Below are positions 11,434 through 22,840 of a stretch of DNA of 64,000 nucleotides, piece by piece. The notes beneath the pieces were generated by a model. The model saw only the letters and a list, made by a program, of their open reading frames with translations, did no database searches and was not told the origin of the DNA. Positions within the stretch are counted from its first letter, which is position 1; each line of letters begins with the position of its first letter. A program made the position numbers and the translations under genes. The stretch spans positions 53,875-117,874 of the forward strand of contig JAPJBO010000719.1 of the NCBI GenBank assembly GCA_030068145.1, read 5' to 3'. This DNA is from Diplonema papillatum (Eukaryota > Euglenozoa > Diplonemea > Diplonemida > Diplonemidae).

Positions 11434-12189
11434 CAGTCACGCAGGTGACTACCTAGGTCACGCAGGTGACTACCTAGGTCACGCAGGTGACTACCTAGGT
11501 CACGCAGGTGACTACCTAGGTCACGCAGGTGACTACCTAGGTCACGCAGGTGACTACCTAGGTTACGCAGGTGACTACCTAGGTCACGCAGGTGACTACC
11601 TAGGTTACGCAGGTGACTACCTAGGTCACGCAGGTGACTACCTAGGTTACGCAGGTGACTACCTAGGTCACGCAGGTGACTACCTAGGTCACGCAGGTGA
11701 CTACCTAGGTCACGCAGGTGACTACCTAGGTTACGCAGGTGACTACCTAGGTCACGCAGGTGACTACCTAGGTCACGCAGGTGACTACCTAGGTCACGCA
11801 GGTGACTACCTAGGTCACGCAGGTGACTACCTAGGTCACGCAGGTGACTACCTAGGTCACGCAGGTGACTACCTAGGTTACGCAGGTGACTACCTAGGTC
11901 ACGCAGGTGACTACCTAGGTTACGCAGGTGACTACCTAGGTTACGCAGGTGACTACCTAGGTCACGCAGGTGACTACCTAGGTCACGCAGGTGACTACCT
12001 AGGTCACGCAGGTGACTACCTAGGTCACGCAGGTGACTACCTAGGTCACGCAGGTGACTACCTAGGTCACGCAGGTGACTACCTAGGTTACGCAGGTGAC
12101 TACCTAGGTCACGCAGGTGACTACCTAGGTCACGCAGGTGACTACCTAGGTCACGCAGGTGACTACCTAGGTCACGCAGGTGACTACCT
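11434..12189 (+). repeat. 21-bp minisatellite, about 36 copies
   Basis: The unit is CTAGGTCACGCAGGTGACTA plus C. The only variation is a C/T change (GGTCACG or GGTTACG). Because 21 is a multiple of three, all frames stay open; one reads as a GDYLGHA heptad. I see no start signal or conserved flanks that would make it a real protein. Confidence 0.97.
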
Positions 12190-12194
12190 TTTCT

Positions 12195-13000
12195 TGATGA
12201 ACTCGAGCACGGCGTCGCTAAGGGAGCTGTCGGACGCGCCAGCGAAACCTCGGATTCAGCGAGATTTCAAAGAGCTCGAACCTCCTCGTCGATCGGGCCT
12301 TTTTTGGATGTGTATCCTCACATCGTTTCATGCACAGTGCCAGTTGTCCTCCGGCGTGGGGGCTGGCAAGACTTTGAGGTCTTTCAACTCCCAGACGGCG
12401 TCTGGCAGCTCGTCCCGTGGGATTTTGGCCTCCTTGTCGTAGTGGGCCACCAGGGCAGGGTACTGCTCCAGCAGCTTCTGCTCGACAGTCAGCCGGTGTT
12501 TGCTCGAGGGGTCCATCATTTCCCTCAGGAGCTGTTCTTTCCAGAACTTACAAATCGAAGCCTGGGTCTTGGCGTCTGCCTCCGCTGACGATCTGGGCCT
12601 TGACTCTTGCCCGCTTCGTGGGCATCGCCTTCCTCGCCTAGGATAAAACCAATGTGGCTCAGGACGCTCATGCGCTGTTCGTCTGGGACGTTCTCACCAT
12701 ATTCAAGGCGTCTGCGCACAAGCGGGCCACAGCTCGGAGCGCACTATTGCGGAGTTTTTGCTCTCGCTCGGCTGTCAGTTCTGCGCAAAAGGTCTTCGCA
12801 AGAAGAACCCAGCAAGAAGCATCCTGACCATTGCCTTGCGACGTCGGTGCACCTCTTTTTTTTTTTTTTTATTCCCCTCCACAATGTCAGGCATCGAGTT
12901 GTAGAAGGCTTCTTCGGTGTAATGATAGTGCACACGCGCCTGCTGACACAGTCGATTGGGTTCCCCGGACACCCGGTTTGCAGCCACAAAAGGTGATGTG
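12195..13000 (-). pseudogene. Eroded minus-strand coding remnant
   Basis: The minus strand shows coherent protein-like blocks in different frames: ARVHYHYTEEAFYNSMPDIV, then RRRLEYGENVPDEQRMSVL, then a block ending LLEQYPALVAHYDKEAKIP. Stops and frame changes separate them. They may be exons of one gene or a decayed gene. I do not recognise the family. The end nearest 12200-12310 is related to 7372-7480. Confidence 0.4.
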
Positions 13001-13636
13001 CACGCGAGGGTCTGCTGTGGATGCTAGACTGCCGGTGTTGAGAATTGAGACATACTAGTCCGAAACTAAAACTGCGATGGCACCGGTCTTTTGTGGCTTG
13101 ACGCACCAACCGGGCAAGGTGTGAATCAAGATGTTGTCGCAAAAAGCTTCTGATCGGCAGGCCTTTCCAAAAATCAGAAAATCAGCCGGCTGGATTATCA
13201 GCCGGTCAGTTTTTCAAGAACTTTTTCCCCGGCTGAAATCAGCCGCTTTTTTCCTCAGCGCGAATATTGCCAACATATCACGCTGTGGACATGTCGGGAA
13301 AGAAAGTTGGCAGCGTTGGAACCTGCAAAGATACAAAACAGGTCCTTCGCACACAAATTTTTTGAAGGCATACAAGAGTTTTAGGGCAGCAGTCAGTTGA
13401 GACTGACAGGTAAGCAGCGCCCCTCCCCTAGCGAGGTCTCGGATCAAGCTGCGTCTGATGCAGCTGTGTTACGGAATTGTCTACACTGTCCAGCTGCGCG
13501 CGTCTTCATTGCGACGGTTGCCGCTGCGGCCGCCAGGGTGGCAGCTGTCAGCTCAAGTGGCGAGATCTGGGGCCCTGTGATGGCTGAGTGCACATCTAAG
13601 CAAGGCTGCATCCTCGTGTTGTAGTCGTGTTGTGTC

Positions 13637-13730
13637 AACCACCTCATACTAGGGCACAAACCTTTCGCGACCGTGATTGGACAGTCGGGATTGCCGGGGG
13701 CGGGTCTTCATGAAGAAGAGAAAGGTGAAG
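13637..13730 (+). repeat. Duplicated segment, copy 2
   Basis: Second copy of 11146-11240, in the same orientation. Confidence 0.85.
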
Positions 13731-13814
13731 CAAGGACCTGCGCCTGCTTCGACGACACGTACCGACAGACCACCCACGCGGCTAAACCCGCACACGGTTG
13801 TACGGCTTTCTCTG

Positions 13815-14159
<345 letters not shown>

Positions 14160-14199
14160 GGTACTTCCTGTACTCCGGACAGGACCAGAGTACACACAC

Positions 14200-14823
14200 A
14201 TGGGCGAAGAAGGAGCTGCAGTGACGCATCCGACGGCCGTAGAGGCCGAGGAGCTGTACAGCAAGGGTGCGGGGCTTCTCTCCTCCAGCGCTGTAACGTC
14301 GGAAACACAAAACATACACACTTTTCTTCGCAGGCAGCAGACATCGATCGAGCGGCTCACGAAGAATTGCTCCGTTCCCTCGGCCTTTCCCTCGACGTCT
14401 TTGAGGAGGCGACGGGCGACGCAGCGATCTTTCATGGTCACTACCGCCATGTCTGGGCAAGTTGCGGGTGTGTACCTTCCCTCCCCCTTTTTTTAGTAGG
14501 AAAAGAAACTTGTTTAAGTCAGTCTTTTTCCCTCAGGGTTTATTGTCGCAAACGAATCCCCGTGTGCATCGGGCGGCGCGCACACGGAACCAAGCGCCCA
14601 TGCGGGGCCTCAAGCTCATCTGACAATCGATACATAAACTCATCAGCTTACCACACGAACGGATCAGGTCACCACACAACGCAAGCACTCTCTGTCGCCC
14701 CCATCGGAGGAGAGCGACGACAACGGGGCCGAAGGCCTCGACGAGCTCGACGAGCTCGTGCTCCAGCCGAAGAAGTGGCTGGACTTCACTTTCACACGTT
14801 CAGACGGGCCCGGTGGCCCGTGA
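14200..14823 (+). CDS. Unknown spliced gene
   Basis: Exon 1 is 14200-14292. A 41-base intron (GTAACG ... TTCGCAG) joins it in phase to exon 2 at 14334, which reads AADIDRAAHEELLRSLGLSL and on to HVWASCG near 14468. A donor there and the acceptor TTTTTCCCTCAG before 14537 would continue as WFIVANESP. The last part, in the same frame, reads SEESDDNGAEGLDELDELVL, then QPKKWLDF and a stop at 14821-14823. An in-frame TAA near 14630 shows that at least one more intron lies between 14550 and 14665; I could not fix its ends. The acidic tail and codon use support a real gene. I do not recognise the family. Confidence 0.55.
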
Positions 14824-15194
14824 ATTTCTCGTGGTTCGACTGAAGGTCGAACACGAAGAGCTGCTGAGAGGCAGCCTGGGACACGAGGCGAAGAGCCTCT
14901 CCGGTAGCCGGTCAGTTGACCTCCGCCGGGTTGAAAAGTCTACTGTTTCCTTCCGCGTGGAGGCACACGGAAGAGGGTCTCGCAGGGGTGCCGACCCCAG
15001 CGAGTAAGAGGTTGCCTCTTTCGCGGCAGGATTTACCTAGCAAGGTGGCCGGTGCTTCTCACCGGCCCCGACGCACGCCAGCGTCCTCCTCCAAACCCTC
15101 ACTGTCTTTCTCTGCGTCTCTCTCCCTCTTTTCTTACGTACAAGAGGAAGCGAGGTTCGGCGGCAGCTTCTCCAAGAGAAGGAAAGAAGAAAGA

Positions 15195-15475
15195 AGAAGA
15201 AAAAAGCCGCTCCGGGTCCAGGAACGTGACGGTCAACCACAGCTTGCAAGGCTTGAGTCGGAGGCAGCACAGTGCCACAACCCCGTCCGCTCTGCCCTGT
15301 GGCTGACGTCTCGACGAGCTTACGTTCAGCGCAAGCGCCAAGCCCCAAGGTGCGCCACGCCTTGATGCTTTAGTTTGGGAAATTGGTAGCCACTTGACCC
15401 GTAGGCCCGTGGCTCTGCAGTACCGCCGAACACGTGAAGCTTGGCTCCCGTGCAGCAGGCTTTCCCTGGTACCAA
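15195..15475 (+). repeat. Dispersed repeat R2, copy 2
   Basis: A longer R2 copy with the GAAGAA-rich end, running to CCCTGGTACC. Confidence 0.8.
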
Positions 15476-16164
15476 AGTTCGCCGGCGGGAACCGAACCTC
15501 CCACCCGTAGGTAAGGAACGTCGTCAACTGACGACTGTGCCACGCCGTTGTCCCAAGAGAAGGGAAATAAAATTTCTTCGAAGAATAAAAATTATTCGAA
15601 CGACAGGTTTGCCGCTCCATCCGCCGAGAGCAATAAAAGTAGCTTGCACCACTTCATGTGGTCAGCAGCTTTCTGCCAAGATCAGCAGCTTTCTGCCTTC
15701 ACCTTTTACTCCAACGAGAGTGACAGACACAAGCATAGGAGTGAGGATTTTATTATTTCAGAAAGTTGTGATACCACCGGAACGGACCGAAAGTCCCCGT
15801 CCGTCTAAAGGACCCACTGATGAGCTCTAGCTTGGACTGGTCTGCGTTCACGAGCACAACCCCAGACGAAGAACGAGGTGCACACAACACCGGTGAAAAA
15901 GAGTAAAGAGGATCAGTCCCTCAAGGTTTCATACCCTACCTGCGGAGTCTTACACTCCCTGCGACCCTTTTCCATTTTCTGTTTTACACTTGAATGCTTG
16001 CAAACCTGCTGCATTTTGTTGTTTTGAATGAAGCACTCGACGAGGCCGAGAAGCAAAATCTCAAAGAAGAAACGTGCTGCCCACACGAAACACAAGTTAA
16101 TTTGAGTTCACTGCGTCAACTTTGAGCTATGTGCTTGCACACACCCACATACACACACACTGCT

Positions 16165-16462
16165 GCTCAAAACACCGTGCAAGCAGCCTGGGGGGCGTCG
16201 GCCGTCACCAAGCCAAAGTCGAGCGTGGTCGTGCTGGCATCACGTAAAAGCTGGTCAATACAGCACACACAAACACACTGCAGGAACTTGCAAGCGTTTT
16301 CGCTCCCCGCGGTGACGCCTGACGACACGACTCCTATTCTGGTCACGGACAACATGGTCATGGAGCGCACGCACTTCAACTTGAAGCTGACGCCTCTCAT
16401 CGCTTCGGAGGAATTCATGCAGCATTTCGCAGAAGGCTCTACAACGCAGCTACGCCCAAGTG
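16165..16462 (+). CDS. Possible exon of an unknown gene
   Basis: The frame reads QAAWGASAVTKPKSSVVVLA and, after a possible 40-base intron (GTAAAAGC ... CTGCAG), TPDDTTPILVTDNMVMERTH and on to GSTTQLRP. It ends at a good donor, CCCAA|GTGAGT. Base composition and the donor suggest an exon; start and partner exons are not identified. The cysteine-rich frame at 17641 is a possible downstream partner. No family recognised. Confidence 0.35.
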
Positions 16463-16546
16463 AGTACCCATACGGCGCCCATGTGCTCCTTTCCGCAGTG
16501 TTCCCCACAAAGTATGTGCTCACACTTGTTTCTCTGAAGACTTTTT

Positions 16547-16649
16547 TTTTGCGTAAGCGTTCAACAACAAAGACCCACTTTGTAGTTGTATTGTTTTCTC
16601 CCCCTCTAGCCTCCTTCGAAATGAGCACAAGGCAGTCCCTCGAGTATTT
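16547..16649 (-). mobile_element. R1 retroposon, partial, with 12-bp target duplication
   Basis: The R1 5' part is followed by a tail of A (T on the plus strand). It is flanked by TGAAGACTTTTT at 16535-16546 and again at 16650-16661. The target duplication plus the A tail show insertion by target-primed reverse transcription. This copy ends at CTTACGC, short of the usual R1 3' end, so the RNA was probably cut or polyadenylated early. Confidence 0.88.
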
Positions 16650-16922
16650 TGAAGACTTTTTAGACGTTTGTTTTGGAAAAGTAATAGGCGCGATGTTTGT
16701 GTGTATACCGTTGGGCGAAGCACGTTCTTGCAACCTCTTCTCCAGAGACCACACGCATCCCGGTTTTTGATTGAACCGGCCCCTCAAGGGACACCCCGCT
16801 TCAACTGCGCAAAGGGTCAAAAAAGCTCCTCGGCAAGATCTACGTTTTTCCAACTGCGGTGGATGGTGGGTCTGGCGGCGCCGAGAAGGACAGGCGAGGG
16901 CATTGTGCTTGTTTTTTTCTTT

Positions 16923-17137
16923 GTATAAGCACCTGCTTTGTAGGAAATACTTGAGGAGGCTGCCAGTTGCGATAGATCAAAGGAGGTAAATGTGCTGTAG
17001 CCCACACGAAACACAGGTAACCCTGGGTTTAGTGGCGGGCGTAAGCGTTCAACAAAAATGACCCACTTTGTGGTTGTATTGTTTTCTCCCCCTCTAGCCT
17101 CCTTCGAAATGAGCACAAGGCAGTCCCTCGAGTATTT
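16923..17137 (-). mobile_element. R1 retroposon, near full length
   Basis: The best complete copy, about 215 bases. It is bordered by a T run at the plus-strand left end and by CTCGAGTATTT at the right. TTTTTCTTT-like sequence occurs on both sides and may be the target duplication. Confidence 0.88.
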
Positions 17138-17225
17138 TTCTTTTGAAAAGTCCCCAGGCGGCGTGGTGGGAAGACCCAGAGGCTGAGCCCGCTGCAATAG
17201 GTCCAATGCTTTGCCTTTTTTGAAA

Positions 17226-17640
17226 GGCACGTGGGACCGGATCCGGACGACCCTGAAGGCACGTGGGACCGGATCCGGACGACCCTGAAGGCACGTGGGA
17301 CCGGATCCGGACGACCCTGAAGGCACGTGGGACCGGATCCGGACGACCCTGAAGGCACGTGGGACCGGATCCGGACGACCCCGAAGGCACGTGGGACCGG
17401 ATCCGGACGACCCTGAAGGCACGTGGGACCGGATCCGGACGACCCTGAAGGCACGTGGGACCGGATCCGGACGACCCTGAAGGCACGTGGGACCGGATCC
17501 GGACGACCCTGAAGGCACGTGGGACCGGATCCGGACGACCCTGAAGGCACGTGGGACCGGATCCGGACGACCCTGAAGGCACGTGGGACCGGATCCGGAC
17601 GACCCTGAAGGCACGTGGGACCGGATCCGGACGACCCCGG
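17226..17640 (+). repeat. 32-bp minisatellite, about 13 copies
   Basis: Near-identical units containing GGCACGTGGGACCGGATCCG followed by GACGACCCTGAA. Only one or two base differences occur between units. It directly abuts the cysteine-rich frame at 17641. Confidence 0.97.
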
Positions 17641-17997
17641 AAGCGCGTGATCTCGCAGGCTGCGCGGCGCATGCGCAAGGTTAATGCGCTGAAGTACATC
17701 GACCAACTCATTTGTGCGGCACCGACCTGCCACGTTCAAGCTTGCACCGACCACTGCACCCTCTGCCGACACTCGCTAGCCGTCGACGCTCATGACGGCA
17801 GCCCCATCCTGAAGTGCAAATACTGCCGACGCGTCACTGCTGCTGTGTGCGCTCGGATTGGCGCCGCTCAAGTGGCCACCTTATGTCACTCGTTCGTTTG
17901 TAAAGATTGCTCCGTTCTTCTCCCTGACTGTTCCCGGATTAGGATGACACATACTACTACTAGTGGTAGGAAAGAAACTTGTTTCTTTGAAGACTAA
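17641..17997 (+). CDS. Cysteine-rich reading frame (possible exon)
   Basis: The frame is open from the minisatellite to a stop at 17997. It holds CAAPTCHVQACTDHCTLC, then CKYC, then CARI...CHSFVCKDC. The paired C-x2-C spacing suggests two or three zinc-binding knuckles. It lacks its own start and may be a 3' exon, with a true end before 17960. The family is not recognised; a mobile-element origin is possible. Confidence 0.4.
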   Translation, partial: KRVISQAARRMRKVNALKYIDQLICAAPTCHVQACTDHCTLCRHSLAVDAHDGSPILKCKYCRRVTAAVCARIGAAQVATLCHSFVCKDCSVLLPDCSRIRMTHTTTSGRKETCFFED

Positions 17998-18195
17998 TAA
18001 TAATCCGAACGACAGATTGGCCGCTCCCAATCCGTCCAGAGAAACAAAGCAGCTTGCTACCACTTCATGTGGTCAGCAGCAAGATAAGCAGCTTTCTGGC
18101 TTCACCTTTTACTCCAACCATACGGCGCGCGGCAAGCAGAGCAGGAGCGGTGGACGAGAGTGACAGACACAAGCATAGGAGTGAGGATTTTATTA

Positions 18196-18396
18196 TACAA
18201 GCACCTGCTTTGTAGGAAATGCTTGAGGAGACTGCCAGTTGCGATAGATCAAAGGAGGTAATTGTGCTGTAGCCCGCACGAAACACAGGTAAATCGCGTA
18301 AGCGTTTAACAAAAAAAGACCCACTTTGTAGTTGTATTGTCTTCTCCCCCTCTGGCCTCCTTCGAAATGAGCACACGGCAGTCCCTCGAGTATTTC
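18196..18396 (-). mobile_element. R1 retroposon
   Basis: A full-span R1 with an internal deletion after the AAACACAGGTAAAT part. The left flank, GTGACAGACACAAGCATAGG and on to TTTTATTA, also occurs without R1 at about 15718-15757. This places the R1 edge at TACAAGCACC. Confidence 0.85.
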
Positions 18397-18429
18397 TTGC
18401 TAGGGCATGAGGGAAACACGGACACTAGG

Positions 18430-19265
18430 TGACCCGTCCTAAGGAACCCAAACCCGCAGCGTGTATCCGGCAATGTTTCTACGCGAAGTCGCCCCTGATG
18501 TTGCCCTTCGCACGCTACCCGGTGCGGATCAGCTCATATGATCACTGGTCGACTGTCGCATGCGAGCGAGCACGCGACCTAGCTGAAATCACCCTGACTT
18601 GCCTGGGCGTGGATCAACTGAGTCGCAGGTTTTACTTTCGTATGTGGCCCTTCAGGCGAAGTCGCCTGACGTCGTCCTTCGCATGCTACCCGGCGGATCA
18701 GCTCATATGATCACTGGTGCCAGCGTTCGACTGTCGCATGCGCAGCGAGCACGTGACCTACCAGCTGAAAGCGCCCTGACTTTGCCTGGGCATGGATCAA
18801 CTGGTCCAGTCGCAGGTTCTACTTTCGTTCAGGCGAAGTCTCCTGACGTCGTCCTTCGCATGCTACCGGGCGGATCAGCTCATATGATCACTGGTGCCAG
18901 CGTTCGACTGTCGCTTTGCGACGAGCGAGCACGTGACCAACCAGCTATGGTCGACCTGACTTTGCCTGGGCGTGGTTCAGCTGATCCAGTCGCAGGTTCT
19001 ACCTTCGTGTGCGGCCCTTTAGGCGACGTCGCCCTTGACATCGACTTCGTTCGCTTGCCGGGTGTCCATCAGCTTGTATGAGTAGTCGTCTTCCAGCGAG
19101 CACGACACGATCACCAGTAATCGACCTACTTTGCCTTCTCGCTGCCGGACGTGGATGATAAAGTCGCAGGTTCGACGCAGGACATGTGGCCCACCAGGCG
19201 AAGTCGCTCCTGACGTCGACTCGTACGCTTGCCGGGTGCCTATCAGCGTGTATGACTAGTTGATC
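18430..19265 (+). repeat. Satellite with about 182-bp unit
   Basis: Four to five tandem units. CCTGGGCRTGG followed by GTCGCAGG recurs at 18602, 18785 and 18966; the later units are more divergent. No coding content is evident. Confidence 0.88.
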
Positions 19266-21488
19266 GACCATGGTGTACGTAGCCAACGTGATACCCAGCG
19301 GCAGACAATTCTGTGCAGCGCTTAGGAGTCCTGGAGGCATTCCTAGAAGGGAGTAGGACCCACTTGACATTAAAACGCCCACGGAGCCCATTCTTGACCC
19401 CCTAGCCCCCCCCCCCTGTACTAGTTGCATTCGCAGCTTGTCCCAGTCTCTCCTGCGCTCCGGCCCGCTGTATGGGTGCGTCTTGCGCAGCCTAGCCTCT
19501 GATCAATTGATTGTGTAAAGACTGCATTCTTTCCTCGCGCCGTGTGTATCTGTGCGGATGTGCGTGGTGACGTGGGGATAGTAGTTTGGAGTTGGAGATC
19601 ATCTTCTGCTGCACGGTCCCCACCCTCAGGGGGAGGGGGGTTCTCGTTTATCCGGCCATCTGACCAAAGTGGCTGATCCTTAACAAGAAGGCTTCACCCC
19701 CCCCAGTGGTGTGTGTAGTCAGTCTGAGAAGCACACCATCAATAGTTAGGAGTCCCAGGGTTCCCGCGTCACGCTGCGTCGGAAGTAAGAGCGAATAGAT
19801 AGGCACATTAGAGGTCGAACGACAACCAACTGGCTTTCACCGTCGGAAACACAGAAGATTCTGAGAAGAAGAAGAAAAAGAAAAAGGCCGCTCCTGGTCC
19901 AGGAACGTGACGGGCAACCACAGCTTGCAAGGCTTGAGCCGGAGGCAGCACAGTGCCACAACCCTGCCCTGTGGCTGACCGTCTCGACGAGGTTGTGTTC
20001 AGCGCAAGCGCCCAAGCCCCAAGGTGCGCCACGCCTTGATGCTTTAGTTTGGGAAATCGGTAGCCACTTGACCGTAGACCCGTGGCTCTGCAGTACCGCC
20101 GAACGTGAAGCTTGGCTCCCGTGTAGCAGGCTTTCCCTGGCACCGGAAACACAAAAAAACGGAAAGGAAAATGGTGTGATCCAGACCCCGGTAGAAAGTC
20201 GGTAAGAAGTCGCCAAGAAGCCGGCAGAAACCCGGCAGAACTCAGCGGTGGGGTCCATTTTTTATTTTTACCTTTCCTGCAGGAACTGTCAGAAGTACTC
20301 CGGGGTTTGAGGAGCATCCCAGGGTGGCTTGTATCCTGCGCGGTATTTGCTCCCCTCTCTCCGGGCCCAAGGCAAAAAGGTGACTCCAGGACCTCCAATA
20401 ATACAAAAAGAGAGGAATATGAGACGATGCCAGGGGGGGAGGGGTTTGGGCAGAAATATTCTGGCAAGGTACGATGCTGTGCATGTGGGGTGTGCGACCT
20501 CTTGAGGTGAAACCGGGTTCTCATGCTCACTCTCGAAGAAGGGATAAGGGCCCCCCACTCAGCCTCAGAATACGGGTTTTGGAGGGTATGGCATCACAAT
20601 ATCCCGCGGCGTTGACAATTTGTGTCACTATACCCCAAACCCAGTATTGGTCGAGAAATGTTTGAATGGGACATTATTTCTGACTTTTTGGAGAATGGAT
20701 TCGGATGTTTTAGGGTCAGATCGTCGGCGACGTCAGAGAAATTTCTGTGAACGGGCGAGGTGCGGCCATAACTGCCTCTTTTGTCAGCCTCAGCCGATGT
20801 TTCGACGAAACGCATTCCCGTGTCACGTGGATTCTGTTAACCTGCGGGCCAGCAGCTCTAAAGGGGAGGCTCCTGGACCCCGAAAGCTGCGAAGAGGGCC
20901 CCATTATCGGTCCACTCCGGTTGCAGTGGGCGCGAGGGGACGAGACACCCGAGACTGCGACGATGTTTCAGGAGTGTGCTCGCCGTTTGAGAAGCTGACG
21001 GAGATGACGACCGATTGATGTCGATGTGGCAAGGAAGAGCGCTCGTGTGATGAGCGCGTTCACCGCCACTCGATAAAACGCGGGGCGGCACCGATCCTTT
21101 TCCAGAAGCTGTCCAGCGGGGGCAGTCCCAGCCACGTGTAGTTTCGAATTCGGCGACGAGTACCCGAACAAGATAGATGCTTGCGGGCCAAGCTCTGCTT
21201 ACGACTAGCATCTACCGGTTCTTGAAGAGACTCTGTGAACGAGTTCACGTGTACTCTGGCAATTCTGATGCGACACGACCCGACACAAGCTGTGGGCACA
21301 AACACGACGAAGGCGCCAAAAGTGAGAGCGGGTAGCAAAGGGCGAGTCGGGACGGGGCGGCGTGTGTTTGAAAAGTATCGAAGCATCCATCGAAAGCAGA
21401 CTTTGAAGCCCCCGGACTACCACTGCGAAACTATACCTCTAACATAACACCGTCACAGGCAACTGACTGAGCGATTCTCGCCGGGTTT
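19266..21488. other. Gene-poor stretch
   Basis: It contains an R2 copy (19870-20145) and otherwise unique-looking DNA. No reading frame here has family similarity or splice structure I can support. Confidence 0.5.
19870..20145 (+). repeat. Dispersed repeat R2, copy 3
   Basis: An R2 copy very similar to 15195-15475, again with the GAAGAAGAAG purine tract at its left end. Confidence 0.8.
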
Positions 21489-21628
21489 GTTGAACGCTTA
21501 CGCCCGCCACTGAACCCAGATTCACCTGTGTTTTTCGTGTGGGCTACAGCACATTTACCTTTGATCTTTTGCAGCTGGCAGCCTCCTCAAGTATTTCCTA
21601 CAAAGCCGGTGCTTATACAAAAAAAAAC
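21489..21628 (+). mobile_element. R1 retroposon, 5'-truncated, next to the HPP start
   Basis: It runs from GTTGAACGCTTACGCC to GTGCTTATAC plus nine A residues. It ends 21 bases before the ATG at 21650, so it forms the 5' leader or end of an upstream intron of that gene. Confidence 0.85.
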
Positions 21629-21649
21629 AGGAAAAAAGAACCTTGCACC

Positions 21650-22267
21650 ATGGGGTTTCTCCGCCCCACGCGGGCGGGGCGATTTTGGCAGATGACGGCG
21701 AAAACGCGGGCGGCGCTGGAGATGCGGTGGAGCAAGGCATCGGGGCTCCTGCAGCCGCGGGCCATCGGGGAGCCGAATCTGCCGACGCCGCCCCTGAAGG
21801 AGCTCGCCACGGCCGGGACCGGCGTGTTTACGGGCATCAGCGCACTCTCGGTGCTGCACTTCGTCGTCGCGGGCGAAGACCCGCGCACCCTTCTTCTCGC
21901 TTCCTTTGGGGCCACGTCGCTGCTCATCTTCACCTTCCCCCATCGGTCCTTTTCCCAGCCGCGCAACGTCGTCGGCGGGCATGTGCTCGCATGCATAACT
22001 GGCGTCGCCGTGCGTTCCTTTGTCGGCGCAACTGTCCTGTCGCCCGCCCTCGCCGTGTCCTTTGCCTGCTGCGTGATGCTCGTCACCCGCACCTTCCACC
22101 CGCCGGCGGGCGGAACAGCCCTCAACGCCGTCCTAGCGCCGCCTGAACTCGCGAGTATCGGGTTCGAACTCGTCATCCCGTCCGCTCTCGGATCGGGCGT
22201 GCTTGTCTTCTTGGGGCTCGTCTTCAACAACTTGGTGGGGAGGCGCTATCCGGTGTATTGGAAGTGA
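21650..22267 (+). CDS. HPP-family integral membrane protein
   Basis: A 205-residue protein. It carries FGATSLLIFTFPHRSFSQPR followed by NVVGGH near residue 105, and then VTRTFHPPAGGTALNAVL near 147-165. These are the two signatures of the HPP family, along with a closing NNLVGRRYPVYW. Four hydrophobic segments alternate with these loops. HPP proteins are membrane proteins; in plants and cyanobacteria members have been linked to nitrite transport. The first 40 residues are basic with few acids and might be an organelle-targeting sequence. The start at 21650 is in a CACCATGG context just after an R1 copy; an upstream exon cannot be excluded. Truncated copies of the 3' half follow. Confidence 0.9.
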   Translation: MGFLRPTRAGRFWQMTAKTRAALEMRWSKASGLLQPRAIGEPNLPTPPLKELATAGTGVFTGISALSVLHFVVAGEDPRTLLLASFGATSLLIFTFPHRSFSQPRNVVGGHVLACITGVAVRSFVGATVLSPALAVSFACCVMLVTRTFHPPAGGTALNAVLAPPELASIGFELVIPSALGSGVLVFLGLVFNNLVGRRYPVYWK

Positions 22268-22840
22268 CAGGCAAGGTGGGTCAAAATTTGACGAAGTCCG
22301 GTTGGGCCTACGACTTGCTTGGTTCAAGGCAGCTTGTGTAGCTTGTGCAATGACTGGCAGACAATCAAGGTAGCGCCGATCCTTTTCCCAGCCGCGCAAC
22401 GTCATGGACGGGCGTGTGCTTGCCTGCATAACCGGCGTCGCCGTGCGTTCCTTTGTCGGCGCGACAGTCCCGTCACCCGCCATCGCCGTGTCCCTTGCCT
22501 GCTGCATGATGCTCGTCACCCGCACCTTCCACCCGCAACAAGCCCTCCACGCCGTCCTAGCGCCGCCTGAACTCGCGAGTATCGGGTTCGAACTCGTCAT
22601 CCCGTCCGCTCTCGGATCGGGCGTGCTTGTCTTCATGGGGCTCGTCTTGGCGGCGCAATCCGGTGTGCAAGGTGGGTCAAAACTTGATGAATTCCGGTTG
22701 GGCCTACGACTTGGTTGTTTCGGTGCAGCTTGTGTAGCTTGTGCAATGACTTGCAGATGATCAAGGTAGCACCGGTTCTTTTCCCAGTGCGCAACGTCGT
22801 GTGCGGGCATGTCACTTTCACCAGAGCTTTGAGTTTCCGA
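22268..22840 (+). pseudogene. Two truncated tandem copies of the HPP gene
   Basis: Copy A (about 22375-22650) repeats the HPP second half from the RNVVGGH region onward. It has changes such as HPQQALHAVL for HPPAGGTALNAVL, so the key Pro-Ala-Gly motif is lost. Copy B (about 22775-22830) keeps only the start of that segment. The linking DNA (CAAGGTGGGTCAAAA and so on) is repeated with each copy, giving a unit of about 400 bases. Confidence 0.9.

Noticed and set aside
11192..12442. A 416-residue frame of GDYLGHA heptads
   Set aside because: It is open only because the minisatellite unit is 21 bases. Start and end lie in repeat-derived or pseudogenic DNA, with no splice or codon evidence.
17226..17640. 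CRISPR-like array
   Set aside because: Units are directly contiguous with no unique spacers, and the DNA is eukaryotic. The same holds for the arrays at 1518, 11434 and 60790.
16817..17772. Long minus-strand frames through the 32-base minisatellite
   Set aside because: The unit has no stop in several frames, so open length means nothing here.
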